Below, piece after piece: positions 8,189 through 18,160 of a stretch of DNA of 64,000 nucleotides. Positions within the stretch are counted from its first letter, which is position 1. Every line of letters begins with the position of its first letter. The position numbers were made by a program, and so were the translations under genes. A model generated the notes under the pieces. The model did no database searches and had not been told where the DNA came from. It saw only the letters and a list, made by a program, of their open reading frames with translations. The DNA is from an uncultured Lachnospiraceae bacterium. GTDB lineage: Bacteria; Bacillota; Clostridia; Lachnospirales; Lachnospiraceae. Location: assembly GCA_910589195.1 (NCBI GenBank), contig CAJUTC010000007.1, positions 41,298 through 105,297 on the forward strand, written 5' to 3'.

Positions 8189-8277
8189 GCCAAGTGGATT
8201 TTATTTAAGATCCAACCGAATGTGCGGTGGCATAGTTTGGAAGGTTGGCTGTATGGAATGGATGCCAGGTGATAGAT

Positions 8278-8703
8278 ATGTTCATGGGTGAGTACAATCA
8301 TACAGTAGACGCGAAGGGGCGTGTAATTGTTCCTTCTAAGTTCAGGGAGCAGCTAGGAGATGTATTCGTGGTTACGAAAGGATTGGATGGCTGCTTATTT
8401 GCGTATGAAAATGATGAATGGAAAGCCCTGGAAGAAAAGCTTCACGCCCTGCCCCTTACCAATGCCAATGCCAGAAAGTTTTCAAGGTTTTTCCTGGCAG
8501 GCGCTACCTCCTGTGAAGTAGACAAGCAGGGAAGAATCCTTCTCCCTTCGGTTCTTCGGGAATTCGCGGGGATTGAAAAGGATGCGGTACTGGTTGGAGT
8601 AGGAAGCCGGATTGAGATTTGGGCGAAAAACCGCTGGCTGGAAGCGAATTCCTATGATGACATGGAAGAGATTGCGGAGAATATGGAAGGACTGGGAATT
8701 TGA
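8278..8703 (+). CDS. mraZ: Transcriptional regulator MraZ
   Basis: AbrB-fold DNA-binding protein of 141 residues with two tandem MraZ repeats: one around EYNHTVDAKGRVIVPSKFRE and the second around CEVDKQGRILLPSVLRE. MraZ forms a ring that binds direct repeats upstream of its own operon and controls dcw genes. The open frame starts at 8245, but MFMGEYNH is the typical N terminus, so I use ATG 8278; ATG 8284 has a better distance to AGGTGA and is an alternative. Four matching operator repeats lie at 8154-8188. The stop overlaps the start of rsmH. Confidence 0.95.
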   Translation: MFMGEYNHTVDAKGRVIVPSKFREQLGDVFVVTKGLDGCLFAYENDEWKALEEKLHALPLTNANARKFSRFFLAGATSCEVDKQGRILLPSVLREFAGIEKDAVLVGVGSRIEIWAKNRWLEANSYDDMEEIAENMEGLGI

Positions 8704-9638
8704 TGGAATTTCAGCATAAATCAGTTCTGCTTTACGAAACCATTGACAGCTTACACGTGAAACCGGACGGTATTTACGTGGACGGTACATTAGGCGGAGG
8801 CGGACACGCGTATGAGCTTTGCAAACGTCTGAACAGGAACGGAAGACTGATTGGGATTGATCAGGATGAGGCTGCGATTTTAGCGGCGTCAGAACGGTTG
8901 AACGAATTTGGAAGCCAGGCAACCATAGTCAGAAGTAATTATTCCCAGATGCCCCAGGTTTTAGAAGGCTTGGGGATAGGGAAAGTAGATGGGATTTACC
9001 TGGATTTAGGCGTTTCTTCTTATCAGTTGGATACACCAGAGAGAGGATTTACATACCGGGAAGATGTACCCCTGGATATGAGGATGGATCAGAGAAAACA
9101 CAGGACCGCTGCGGATATTGTAAATACCTACAGCGAGATGGAGTTATATCGGATAATCCGGGATTACGGTGAAGATAAATTTGCGAAAAATATCGCGAAA
9201 CATATTGTAAAAAGGCGTCAGGAAAAGCCCATTGAAACCACAGGAGAGTTGATTTGCGCTATAAAAGCGGCCATACCGGCAAAACTGAGGGCGACAGGGG
9301 GCCATCCGGCGAAACAGACCTTCCAGGCCCTCCGGATTGAACTGAATGGGGAGCTGGAAGTGCTTAAGGGTTCTCTTGACCACATGATAGGCCTTTTAAA
9401 TCCAGGAGGGCGTTTGGGGATCATTACCTTCCATTCGCTAGAGGATCGGATTGTAAAAAACAAATTCCGGGAAAATGAACATCCGTGTATCTGCCCGCCG
9501 GAGTTTCCTGTATGTGTCTGCGGGCGGGAGAGCAGGGGGAGAGTAATTACCAGAAAGCCAATGCTCCCCACAGAAGAAGAAGAGAGGGAAAACAAGCGCT
9601 CCAAAAGCGCGAAGTTGCGGGTTTTTGAGCGGAGATAA
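8703..9638 (+). CDS. rsmH: 16S rRNA (cytosine(1402)-N(4))-methyltransferase
   Basis: SAM-dependent methyltransferase (old name MraW) of 311 residues that modifies C1402 in the ribosomal P site. YVDGTLGGGGHAYE is the SAM-binding loop. GIYLDLGVSSYQLD, RGFTY and GGRLGIITFHSLEDRIVK follow as in the family, with a CICPPEFPVCVCG segment near the C terminus. ATG 8703 overlaps the mraZ stop TGA, so the two are coupled; TTG 8700 is a less likely start. Confidence 0.95.
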   Translation: MEFQHKSVLLYETIDSLHVKPDGIYVDGTLGGGGHAYELCKRLNRNGRLIGIDQDEAAILAASERLNEFGSQATIVRSNYSQMPQVLEGLGIGKVDGIYLDLGVSSYQLDTPERGFTYREDVPLDMRMDQRKHRTAADIVNTYSEMELYRIIRDYGEDKFAKNIAKHIVKRRQEKPIETTGELICAIKAAIPAKLRATGGHPAKQTFQALRIELNGELEVLKGSLDHMIGLLNPGGRLGIITFHSLEDRIVKNKFRENEHPCICPPEFPVCVCGRESRGRVITRKPMLPTEEEERENKRSKSAKLRVFERR

Positions 9639-9686
9639 GCAAGGCTCATATAGAGTACACATACAAAGATAGGGAGGAAACCTGAC

Positions 9687-10166
9687 ATGGCTGAAAAAAG
9701 GAATTCGAATTACACCAGGGAATATGTTGATGGGAATACTGTTCGGAAATTAAGGCCGGAGCAGGCTCCTGTAAAAAGGGAAGCGGGATCAAAAAACCGC
9801 CGGAAAGTAAATTATACAGTCAGACGAAATCAGGAGAAAGCGCTTCAGATAAATCTGCCTCATCTTCTGATGCTTACGGCTGCCGCAATCTGTATGTTAT
9901 ACTTGTGTGTAACTTATCTGCAGGTGCAGTCTTCCATTACATCACGGATGCACAATATTGAACAGTCAGAAAAGGAGCTGGAGGTATTAAAGTCAGAAAA
10001 TGACGCCTTGGAAACCAGCATTAATACTTATGTGGATCTGGATTATGTATACGAAGTCGCGACAGAAGAATTGGGTATGGTGTATGCCAATAAGGATCAA
10101 GTTATCATGTATAACAGAACAGAAAGTGAGTATGTAAGACAGTATGATGACATCCCAAAATACTAA
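9687..10166 (+). CDS. ftsL: FtsL-like septum formation protein
   Basis: 159 residues: a basic cytoplasmic N terminus of about 55, one transmembrane helix (LLMLTAAAICMLYLCVTYL), then an extracellular coiled coil (about 90-125) and a short tail. This is the FtsL/DivIC architecture, and the position between rsmH and the PBP genes is that of ftsL. In Firmicutes FtsL pairs with DivIC and DivIB (encoded at 19559) to recruit the septal PBP and FtsW. The call rests on topology and synteny, since FtsL sequences diverge strongly. The 3' end overlaps the next gene by 23 bp. Confidence 0.8.
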   Translation: MAEKRNSNYTREYVDGNTVRKLRPEQAPVKREAGSKNRRKVNYTVRRNQEKALQINLPHLLMLTAAAICMLYLCVTYLQVQSSITSRMHNIEQSEKELEVLKSENDALETSINTYVDLDYVYEVATEELGMVYANKDQVIMYNRTESEYVRQYDDIPKY

Positions 10167-12402
10167 GCGGCCGGGGAAGAAGAATCAGAAAGGCGGCCCG
10201 AAGCTATTTGTGACATACATGCAGGAAAAGCTGGCGGTTACTGTAATGGTAATTACGCTGGCTTTATTTGCATTAGTTATAATACTTTATAATATTGCCA
10301 GAACCAAACAGGACGACTACTCGAAAATCGTTTTGTCCCAGCAGGAATATGACAGCCGGGTAATTCCTTACAGGAGAGGAGATATTGTAGATCGGAACGG
10401 GACATTTTTGGCTACCAGCGAGAAGGTTTATAATCTGATTTTGGATCCGAAGCAGATTATGTCTGACGCGGAATCCTATTTGGAACCTACATTAAACGCA
10501 CTGTCACAAGTATTCCAGTATGATATAGGAGAAATCCGTACTTTAATTCAAGACCGCAGCGAGGTGGCATACATCCGCTATGCCAGACAGCTTTCATATG
10601 ATGAGAAAGTGGCGTTTGAAACATTAAAAACATCCATGAATGATACTTATAGCAAAAGCGGCGTAAAGGAACGGGTAAAAGGCGTCTGGTTTGAAGATGA
10701 ATACCGGAGATTTTATCCTTATAATTCGTTAGCTTGCAATGTTATTGGTTTTACCCAGGGAGATGGGGCGGGAAGCGGAGGGATTGAGCAGTATTATAAT
10801 GACTCCTTAAAGGGGGTTAACGGAAGGGAATACGGCTATTTAAATGAGGAAACTAACTTAGAACGGGTTATTAAGCCGGCTTCCAATGGAAATACGATTG
10901 TATCCACCATAGATGTAAATATCCAGAAGATTGCGGAAACATACATTGATGAGTGGGAAAGTACCACAGGCAGCGATATGAGCGCCGCAATTGTGATGAA
11001 CCCAAATAACGGGGAAGTACTGGCTATGACCAATAAAAACCGGTTTGATTTGAACAATCCCCGGGATTTGGATGGGCGCTATACCGATGCCCAGATTCGT
11101 GAATTCGGGATTCAGGAGGCGATAGATGATTATCACCGAAAAAACCCGGATGCGCAAAAGCTTACAGAGGCCCAGGTAACGGATCATTACAGCAGCGAAG
11201 AGATTTTGTCCTTAGGCACCCAGGTGGCCTGGAATAAGGTTTGGAGAAATTTTTGTGTCAGTGATACGTATGAACCAGGCTCGCCTCAGAAGATTTTCAC
11301 TATAGCCACATGCTTAGAAGAGGGTGTGCTTTCTGGCAATGAAAGCTTCCTCTGTGACGGTTACCAGGAGGTAGGAGGCTGGACGATCCGGTGCGTAAAC
11401 CGGAATGGCCATGGGATGCAGACCATTCCGGAAACCTTAATGAACTCCTGTAATGATGCCATGATGCAGATGGCGGCAATGATGGGGAAAGAGCGGTTTT
11501 CCAAGTATCAGTATCTGTTCGGTTTTGGTGCCAGAACCGGGATTGACCTGCCTGGGGAAGCGGAAACCAGCACCTTAGTCCGAAGCGGGGAGGAGATGCG
11601 TTCCTCTGATTTGGCTACGAATTCCTTTGGACAGAATTATAACTGTACCATGATCCAGATGGCCGCCGCTTACTGTTCTGTCATTAACGGAGGTTCTTAC
11701 TATGAGCCCCATGTGGTTAAGCAGATTTTAAATGATCAAGGCTCTATGGTAGAAAAGATAGAGCCCAAGCTGGTACGGGAAACCGTTTCGGAAACAACGG
11801 CAAATTATATTAAAGATGCCCTTTTCCGGACTGTGGCGGAAGGTACCGGAAAGGCGGCGCAGGTAGACGGCTATGAGGTAGGGGGGAAAACAGGAACTGC
11901 GGAAAAGTACCCCAGGGAAGAAAAAAATTACCTGGTATCGTTTGTCGGATTTGCGCCAGTGGATGATCCTCAGGTATTGGTTTATGTGGTGATAGATGTA
12001 CCCCATGTGGAAAAAAAAGAGCAGCCTCACAGCTCTTATGCCACAAAGGTGGTTCAGCAGATTTTAACGGATGTGCTTCCTTATATGAATGTATTTCCGG
12101 ACAAAGAGCTGTATGATACACCAGAGGAAATTGAAAATCAACTGCCTGAGGATGAGGGAATTACTTCCGGTACAACGGATCCGGATGAAATTCTGCCAGA
12201 GGAAACGCAGCCGGAAACAAAGGTATACGAAACGGATGAGTATATTGTCCCGGACGAAGAGCCTCTTCTTCCACCGGATTTGTCCGATCCGGAAGGAGGA
12301 GAGGAACCAGAAGAGCAGAGCGGGGAAGAAAATGGCCTGGATGGGGATGGCACCCGGGTAGGCCTTCCGGGAAGCCCTCCAAGCCAGGATGGAAATCCAT
12401 AG
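10144..12402 (+). CDS. Class B penicillin-binding protein (FtsI/SpoVD type), first of a tandem pair
   Basis: Membrane-anchored transpeptidase of 752 residues that would cross-link septal peptidoglycan. One N-terminal helix (about 27-50) is followed by the PBP dimer domain (RGDIVDRNGTFLA) and the transpeptidase domain with S380-PQK, S435-CN and K582-TG. The catalytic tetrad reads SPQK where STFK is usual; serine and lysine are kept. The C terminus carries about 110 residues rich in E, D, P and G instead of PASTA repeats. It starts inside ftsL with no good ribosome binding site, implying coupling. It could be the division enzyme or the spore cortex enzyme SpoVD; I cannot separate them. Confidence 0.88.
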   Translation: MMTSQNTKRPGKKNQKGGPKLFVTYMQEKLAVTVMVITLALFALVIILYNIARTKQDDYSKIVLSQQEYDSRVIPYRRGDIVDRNGTFLATSEKVYNLILDPKQIMSDAESYLEPTLNALSQVFQYDIGEIRTLIQDRSEVAYIRYARQLSYDEKVAFETLKTSMNDTYSKSGVKERVKGVWFEDEYRRFYPYNSLACNVIGFTQGDGAGSGGIEQYYNDSLKGVNGREYGYLNEETNLERVIKPASNGNTIVSTIDVNIQKIAETYIDEWESTTGSDMSAAIVMNPNNGEVLAMTNKNRFDLNNPRDLDGRYTDAQIREFGIQEAIDDYHRKNPDAQKLTEAQVTDHYSSEEILSLGTQVAWNKVWRNFCVSDTYEPGSPQKIFTIATCLEEGVLSGNESFLCDGYQEVGGWTIRCVNRNGHGMQTIPETLMNSCNDAMMQMAAMMGKERFSKYQYLFGFGARTGIDLPGEAETSTLVRSGEEMRSSDLATNSFGQNYNCTMIQMAAAYCSVINGGSYYEPHVVKQILNDQGSMVEKIEPKLVRETVSETTANYIKDALFRTVAEGTGKAAQVDGYEVGGKTGTAEKYPREEKNYLVSFVGFAPVDDPQVLVYVVIDVPHVEKKEQPHSSYATKVVQQILTDVLPYMNVFPDKELYDTPEEIENQLPEDEGITSGTTDPDEILPEETQPETKVYETDEYIVPDEEPLLPPDLSDPEGGEEPEEQSGEENGLDGDGTRVGLPGSPPSQDGNP

Positions 12403-12593
12403 GCCTTCTGGGAAGACCATGGGGTGTTTCTGGTTTGCGTTTGCAGGCATATGTGATTTTAATTTCTTCCTGACACGTTTTTTGACATATTCTTACCGAA
12501 TCAGACAGGTAGTTCCTGTAATCTATATTTGTATAAGCCATACATAAACAGACCGGCGGTTTCATATAATGAACAAAAAAGCAGGAGCCGGGC

Positions 12594-14336
12594 ATGAATG
12601 AAAATCGAACCTGTCACAGGGGGAAAATAGCCGTTCTCTATTTCCTGTTGTCGATTATGATGATTGGATTAGCGGGGCGGCTTTTTTATCTGATGGTATT
12701 TTGCTCCCAGTATTATATGGCCAAGGCAGAGGATCTGCACCAGAGGGAGCGGACGATAAAGGCAGCCAGGGGACGGATACTGGACAGAAATGGAATTGTT
12801 CTGGCGGATAACCGAACGGTATGTACCATATCCGTTATCCATAACCAAGTAAAGGAGCCGGAAAAAGTGATCCAGATGTTATGTGATGAGCTGGATCTGG
12901 AGAAAGAAACGGTTCAGAAGAAAGTAGAAAAAAGAAGCTCCCGGGAGGTGATTGCCACAAATGTGGAAAAAGAGCTTGGAGATAAGGTGAGAAGCTGGGG
13001 ACTGGCCGGGGTAAAGGTAGACGAAGATTATAAGCGTTATTATCCCTATGATAGCCTGGCTTCAAAAGTACTTGGTTTTACCGGAGGGGATAATCAGGGG
13101 ATTATCGGCCTGGAGGTGAAATATGAGTCGTATTTAAAGGGAACCAACGGAACGATTTTAAGTATGGCCGACGCGGCTGGTGTGGAACTGAAAAATGGAA
13201 AAGAAGAGCGGATTGAGCCGGTGGCTGGTAATGATCTGATTACCAGCCTGGATGTAAATATTCAGCAATATGCCCAGCAGCTTGCTTATGAAACCATGGA
13301 AAAAAAGAACGCGAAAGGCGTTTCGATCTTGGTAATGAACCCGCAGAATGGGGAGATTATGGCTTTGGTAAATGTACCAGAATTTAACTTAAACGATCCC
13401 TTTACGCTGGATCAGAACCTGGTAAGCGAGGCGGCAAGGCAGATGGCGGCAGACCAGGTGGCTTCCGGGATGGATAACCAGGAGCGGCGGAACCGGATGT
13501 GGCGAAATAGCTGTGTCAGCGATACGTATGAGCCAGGTTCTACCTTTAAAATAATAACGGCTGCCGCCGGTCTGGAGGCGGATGTGGTAAATCTGGAGGA
13601 TAAGTTTTCCTGTCCTGGTTTCCGGATTGTGGAGGACAGGAAAATACGGTGTCATAAAGTAGGAGGGCATGGAGGGGAGAATTTTCTCCAGGGGATGATG
13701 AATTCCTGCAATCCGGTACTAATCGATGTAGGGCAAAGGCTTGGGGTGGATTTGTACTGCCAGTATTTTGAACAGTTTGGATTAAAGGGAAAAACTGGAA
13801 TTGATATTCCAGGCGAGGCTGCTACCATTATGCACAAAAAAGAAAATATGGGGCCGGTGGAATTAGCAACAGTTTCCTTTGGCCAGTCATTCCAGATTAC
13901 CCCCATCCAGCTTATAGCCACAGTATCTTCCATTATCAATGGCGGAAGACGTGTAACGCCCCATTTTGGGGTGGAAGCAAGATCAGCAGATCATACATGG
14001 ATCCGGGAGCTTTCCTATCCCATTGGACGGCAGATTTTGTCTGAGGAAACCAGTGAAACCATGCGATTTATATTAGAACAGGTGGTAGCGGAAGGAAGCG
14101 GGAAAAAAGCGGCGGTGGAGGGCTTTCGAATCGGCGGAAAGACGGCTACGTCAGAAAAGCTTCCAAGAAGCTTAAAAAAGTATATTTCGTCTTTTATCGG
14201 GTTTGCTCCGGCTGATAATCCAAAGGTAATTGCGCTGATTACCATAGACGAGCCGGAAGGGATTTACTATGGAGGAACAATTGCGGCCCCGGTAATAGCA
14301 GATTTATTCCGGAATATTCTTCCGCTTGTTTCCTGA
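12594..14336 (+). CDS. Class B penicillin-binding protein (SpoVD/FtsI type), second of a tandem pair
   Basis: 580-residue paralogue of the preceding protein: N-terminal helix (about 12-34), dimer domain (ARGRILDRNGIVLA), then transpeptidase motifs S316-TFK and S371-CN. The third motif is K516-TA instead of the nearly invariant KTG. There is no C-terminal extension or PASTA domain. ATG 12594 follows AGGAG by several bases. The 191-bp gap before it shows no convincing promoter: a TTGACA at 12482 has no -10 box at the right distance. Two PBPs here suggest one for vegetative division and one for sporulation. Confidence 0.86.
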   Translation: MNENRTCHRGKIAVLYFLLSIMMIGLAGRLFYLMVFCSQYYMAKAEDLHQRERTIKAARGRILDRNGIVLADNRTVCTISVIHNQVKEPEKVIQMLCDELDLEKETVQKKVEKRSSREVIATNVEKELGDKVRSWGLAGVKVDEDYKRYYPYDSLASKVLGFTGGDNQGIIGLEVKYESYLKGTNGTILSMADAAGVELKNGKEERIEPVAGNDLITSLDVNIQQYAQQLAYETMEKKNAKGVSILVMNPQNGEIMALVNVPEFNLNDPFTLDQNLVSEAARQMAADQVASGMDNQERRNRMWRNSCVSDTYEPGSTFKIITAAAGLEADVVNLEDKFSCPGFRIVEDRKIRCHKVGGHGGENFLQGMMNSCNPVLIDVGQRLGVDLYCQYFEQFGLKGKTGIDIPGEAATIMHKKENMGPVELATVSFGQSFQITPIQLIATVSSIINGGRRVTPHFGVEARSADHTWIRELSYPIGRQILSEETSETMRFILEQVVAEGSGKKAAVEGFRIGGKTATSEKLPRSLKKYISSFIGFAPADNPKVIALITIDEPEGIYYGGTIAAPVIADLFRNILPLVS

Positions 14337-14436
14337 GATTACAGTTGATTATTCACGGAAAAAGACGTATACTACTTAATGACTCCTGCGGTAATAACGC
14401 GTGAATTTTATGATACATAAGAATTTGAGGTGTCCT

Positions 14437-15405
14437 ATGATTAATGAAACGATTTTAGCCATTATTATAGCATTTGCCATCAGTGCGATTTTATGCCCGG
14501 TGGTCATCCCATTTCTCCACAAGCTGAAATTTGGCCAACAAGTCCGGGAGGAAGGACCACAGGCTCATTTAAAAAAACAGGGAACTCCTACTATGGGAGG
14601 GCTGATGATCCTAACCAGCGTGATTATTACATCTCTGTTTTACATTCCAAGATATCCCAAAGTTATCCCGGTTTTGTTTGTAACCGCAGGTTTTGGGATC
14701 ATCGGATTTTTGGATGACTATATTAAGATTGTAATGAAGCGCTCAGAAGGCCTAAAGCCAAAGCAGAAGATTCTTGGCCAGTGTGTGATTACTGGTATTT
14801 TTGCCTGGTATCTGGTAACCTCGGGAGAAGTCGGGTGCGGGATGCTGATTCCGTTTACAGGCGGCTTTCAAGAGGGGATTTATTTGAATTTGGGGATTTT
14901 ATTTGTCCCCGCAGTATTTTTTATTGTTTTGGGAACGGATAATGGGGTAAACTTTACGGATGGCTTAGACGGGCTCTGTACCAGCGTAACCATTTTGGTC
15001 GCCACCTTTTTAACCATCATTTCCCTAGGAGAAGGAAGCGGAATTAGCCCCATTACTGGCGCGGTGGTGGGAAGCCTGCTGGGATTCCTTCTGTTTAACG
15101 TATATCCGGCCAAAGTATTTATGGGAGATACCGGATCCCTGGCTTTAGGAGGTTTTGTGGCATCCAGCGCGTTTATGCTTCAGATGCCGCTGTTTCTTGT
15201 AATTATCGGATTTATCTATCTGATTGAAGTGTTGTCGGTTATCATTCAGGTAACCTATTTTAAGAAAACCGGCGGGAAGAGGATCTTTAAGATGGCTCCG
15301 ATCCACCATCATTTCGAACTATGCGGGTGGTCGGAAACCAGGGTTGTCGCGGTGTTCGCCATCATCACAGCCGTGCTCTGCATGGTGGCATACTTAGGAT
15401 TATAG
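14437..15405 (+). CDS. mraY: Phospho-N-acetylmuramoyl-pentapeptide transferase
   Basis: Polytopic membrane enzyme of 322 residues that makes lipid I from UDP-MurNAc-pentapeptide and undecaprenyl phosphate. Family stretches GTPTMGG, FLDDYIK, NFTDGLDGL, FMGDTGSLALGG and the histidine-rich APIHHHFE are all present. The frame is open from 14401, but ATG 14437 has GAGGTG upstream and gives the normal MINETILAI start. murD follows after 12 bp. Confidence 0.95.
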   Translation: MINETILAIIIAFAISAILCPVVIPFLHKLKFGQQVREEGPQAHLKKQGTPTMGGLMILTSVIITSLFYIPRYPKVIPVLFVTAGFGIIGFLDDYIKIVMKRSEGLKPKQKILGQCVITGIFAWYLVTSGEVGCGMLIPFTGGFQEGIYLNLGILFVPAVFFIVLGTDNGVNFTDGLDGLCTSVTILVATFLTIISLGEGSGISPITGAVVGSLLGFLLFNVYPAKVFMGDTGSLALGGFVASSAFMLQMPLFLVIIGFIYLIEVLSVIIQVTYFKKTGGKRIFKMAPIHHHFELCGWSETRVVAVFAIITAVLCMVAYLGL

Positions 15406-15417
15406 GAGGGTGTTAGC

Positions 15418-16803
15418 TTGAGCAGTCAGAGAGTGTTAGTGGCAGGAAGCGGAGTCAGCGGTATTGCGGCGGCAAAGCTTTTATTAACAATGGGCGGAGA
15501 GGTTGTGCTGTATGATGGTAATGAAAAACTGGATGAAGCAGAGATAAGGGGAAATTTTGAGGACAGCAGTAGGGTTGCCGTTATTCTTGGACAATTGGAA
15601 CGAGCGGCTCTGATGGGCGTGGAGCTATGTATCATCAGTCCGGGGATTCCCCTGGACGCCCCGTTTGTAGCGCTCCTGGATGAGGCGAAGATTCCTATCT
15701 GGGGAGAAATCCAGTTGGCTTACCAATGCGCGAAAGGCAGGCTGGCGGCAATAACCGGAACTAATGGAAAAACTACCACAACAGCCTTGACCGGCCAAAT
15801 TTTAAAGGACTATTTTGATGCTGTATTTGTGGTAGGGAATATAGGGACTCCTTATACAGAGGTGGCCTTAGAAACCACAGACAAGTCTGTAACTGTGGCA
15901 GAAGTTTCCAGTTTCCAGTTGGAAACCATTATGGATTTCCGGCCTCAGGTCAGCGCCATTTTAAATATTACCCCAGATCATTTAAACCGCCATGGAACTA
16001 TGGAGCGGTATATTGGGGCAAAAAAAAGCATTGCTGTAAACCAAACTGAAGAAGATACTATTGTATTAAACTATGAGGATCCCGTATTAAGGGAATTTGG
16101 TTTGAAAAAGAATACAAGTGAAGAGAATGAACTGAACTTCCCCTTAAAGGCAAAGGTGATCTTTTTCAGCAGCAAACGTACGTTGGAGGAAGGTTTGTTT
16201 CTGGATGGAGATGAGATTATCCTGAAAGAAGAAAAAAAGCGGGAAGTTGTGGTAAATGTCCATGACTTAAAGCTGCTAGGATGCCATAATTACGAGAATG
16301 TAATGGCGGCAGTTGCCATCAGCCGGACCCTTGGGGTTCCGCTGGAATCCATCCAAAAGACAATTAAAGAGTTCCAGGCAGTGGAGCACAGGATTGAATT
16401 TGTGATGGAGCGCAGCGGCGTAAAATACTATAATGATTCAAAAGGAACTAATCCGGACGCAGCGATTAAGGCGATCCATGCCATGCCGGGGCCAACCCTT
16501 TTGATTGCCGGGGGATACGATAAAAACAACGAATACGATGAGTGGATTGAATCCTTTGGAAATAAGGTAAAATATTTGGTATTGATTGGACAGACCAGGG
16601 ATAAAATTGCTCAGTGCGCAAGAGAACATGGTTTTACAGAAATCATGTACGCTGAAGATATGCAGGAGGCGGTGAAGGTTTGCGCTTCGTACGCGAATAT
16701 GGGGGAACATGTACTGTTAAGCCCGGCTTGCGCAAGCTGGGGGATGTTTAAAAATTATGAGGAAAGAGGGCGTGTCTTTAAAGAATGTGTGAAGAACCTC
16801 TGA
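15418..16803 (+). CDS. murD: UDP-N-acetylmuramoyl-L-alanine--D-glutamate ligase
   Basis: Cytoplasmic Mur ligase of 461 residues that adds D-glutamate to UDP-MurNAc-L-Ala. A Rossmann-like N-terminal domain (VLVAGSGVSGIAAAKLL) is followed by the ATP loop ITGTNGKTTTTAL, EVSSFQLE, the NITPDHLNRHG stretch and the C-terminal ligase domain with YNDSKGTNPDA and LLSPACASWGMFKNYEERG. It uses a TTG start at 15418 with AGGAGG 9 nt upstream. Confidence 0.95.
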   Translation: MSSQRVLVAGSGVSGIAAAKLLLTMGGEVVLYDGNEKLDEAEIRGNFEDSSRVAVILGQLERAALMGVELCIISPGIPLDAPFVALLDEAKIPIWGEIQLAYQCAKGRLAAITGTNGKTTTTALTGQILKDYFDAVFVVGNIGTPYTEVALETTDKSVTVAEVSSFQLETIMDFRPQVSAILNITPDHLNRHGTMERYIGAKKSIAVNQTEEDTIVLNYEDPVLREFGLKKNTSEENELNFPLKAKVIFFSSKRTLEEGLFLDGDEIILKEEKKREVVVNVHDLKLLGCHNYENVMAAVAISRTLGVPLESIQKTIKEFQAVEHRIEFVMERSGVKYYNDSKGTNPDAAIKAIHAMPGPTLLIAGGYDKNNEYDEWIESFGNKVKYLVLIGQTRDKIAQCAREHGFTEIMYAEDMQEAVKVCASYANMGEHVLLSPACASWGMFKNYEERGRVFKECVKNL

Positions 16804-16867
16804 TGGAAAAGGAAGAGCTTTGGAAGTGCGCGAAAAGCGGCGCATAAAGGTTTAAGGAGGATACTGC

Positions 16868-18160
16868 ATGGCAAAACAGCAGCAACCGAAAACTTCGGGA
16901 CAGCGGCCTAACCAGAAGCCCAATCATACCCGTACGATGCAGCCGATGAAGTCAGGAGGAAACCAGAGCCGGAATATACGGCAGGAGAAAAGCCCTCAGG
17001 TTCAAAAAAACGGGCAACCCTATGTGAAAAAGATGCATGCCAGGCGTTTTTATGATTACAGCCTGCTGTTCCTTATTATCTTCCTGACCTTGTTTGGCCT
17101 AGTAATGATTTATAGTTCCAGCTCCTACTCGGCTCAGTTAAAGTATGGCGATACAGGATATTTTATGAAACGTCAGGGATACATAGCGTTAGGCGGAGTT
17201 TTTCTTATGCTGGTTATTTCAAAAATTAACTACCATTTTTTTGCTAAGTTCGCAGTGCTGGCCTATGTTCTTTCCTATGTGCTGATGCTGATGGTTATGT
17301 TTACCCCACTGGGGATTGCGGCAAACGGAAAAAAACGGTGGTTAAAGTTAGGGGCGCTTCAGTTCCAGCCTACTGAGCTGGTAAAGATTGCGCTGATTCT
17401 TCTTCTAGCCGTTGTGATCACGGAAATGGGGGCGCAAATTAATAAAATTAAGGCGTTGTATTGGATTGCCGCCATTACAATTCCCATAGCGGGCCTGGTA
17501 ACCAAGAATAATTTAAGTTCCGGTATTATTATCTTAGGGATTGCTTTTGTTATGTCGTTTGTGGCCAGCAAACTGCGGTGGCCATTTGTCACTTGCACGG
17601 CGGCAGTAGGGGTGATTGCCGCATTTGCTGGTCCCATTGCTACCGTTCTTGAGAAAATTGGCCTGATGCAGCCTTACCAGCTTATGCGGATCCATGTGTG
17701 GCTGAATCCGGAAGCCTACCGTCAGGATGGCGGCTACCAGGTGCTCCAGGGACTTTATGCTATCGGCTCCGGCGGTCTGATGGGGAAAGGCTTGGGAGAA
17801 AGTATCCAAAAGCTTGGGTTTGTGCCAGAGGCGCAAAACGATATGGTATTTTCCATTATCTGTGAAGAATTGGGAATTTTTGGGGCGGTTGGCATTATTT
17901 TGATTTTCCTGTTTATGATTTACCGTTTTATGCTGATTGCCAGCAATGCTCCGGATTTATTTGGCGCGATGCTGGTTGTGGGGGTAATGGGGCATATTGC
18001 AATTCAGGTAATTTTAAACATTGCGGTTGTTACCAATACTATTCCTAATACTGGGATTACCCTTCCCTTTATCAGTTACGGAGGAACGTCCGTGGTATTT
18101 CTTATGATGGAAATGGGAATGGTTTTAAGTGTATCCAATCAGATTAAATTGCAGAAATAA
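16868..18160 (+). CDS. ftsW: SEDS-family peptidoglycan polymerase FtsW
   Basis: Lipid II polymerase working with a class B PBP at the septum. Of its 430 residues, the first 60 or so are a basic, glutamine- and proline-rich cytoplasmic tail, followed by about ten membrane helices. FtsW/RodA markers include KRWLKLGALQFQPTELVKIA, the GLGES segment before QNDMVFSIICEELG, and the C-terminal GITLPFISYGGTS. The location in the dcw cluster favours FtsW over RodA. AAGGAGG precedes ATG 16868. No murG follows, although murG is common at this point in related clusters. Confidence 0.93.
   Translation: MAKQQQPKTSGQRPNQKPNHTRTMQPMKSGGNQSRNIRQEKSPQVQKNGQPYVKKMHARRFYDYSLLFLIIFLTLFGLVMIYSSSSYSAQLKYGDTGYFMKRQGYIALGGVFLMLVISKINYHFFAKFAVLAYVLSYVLMLMVMFTPLGIAANGKKRWLKLGALQFQPTELVKIALILLLAVVITEMGAQINKIKALYWIAAITIPIAGLVTKNNLSSGIIILGIAFVMSFVASKLRWPFVTCTAAVGVIAAFAGPIATVLEKIGLMQPYQLMRIHVWLNPEAYRQDGGYQVLQGLYAIGSGGLMGKGLGESIQKLGFVPEAQNDMVFSIICEELGIFGAVGIILIFLFMIYRFMLIASNAPDLFGAMLVVGVMGHIAIQVILNIAVVTNTIPNTGITLPFISYGGTSVVFLMMEMGMVLSVSNQIKLQK

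Noticed and set aside
12482..12487. Perfect TTGACA in the gap between the two PBP genes
   Set aside because: No -10-like sequence 16-18 nt downstream; the nearest TATATT is 36 nt away.
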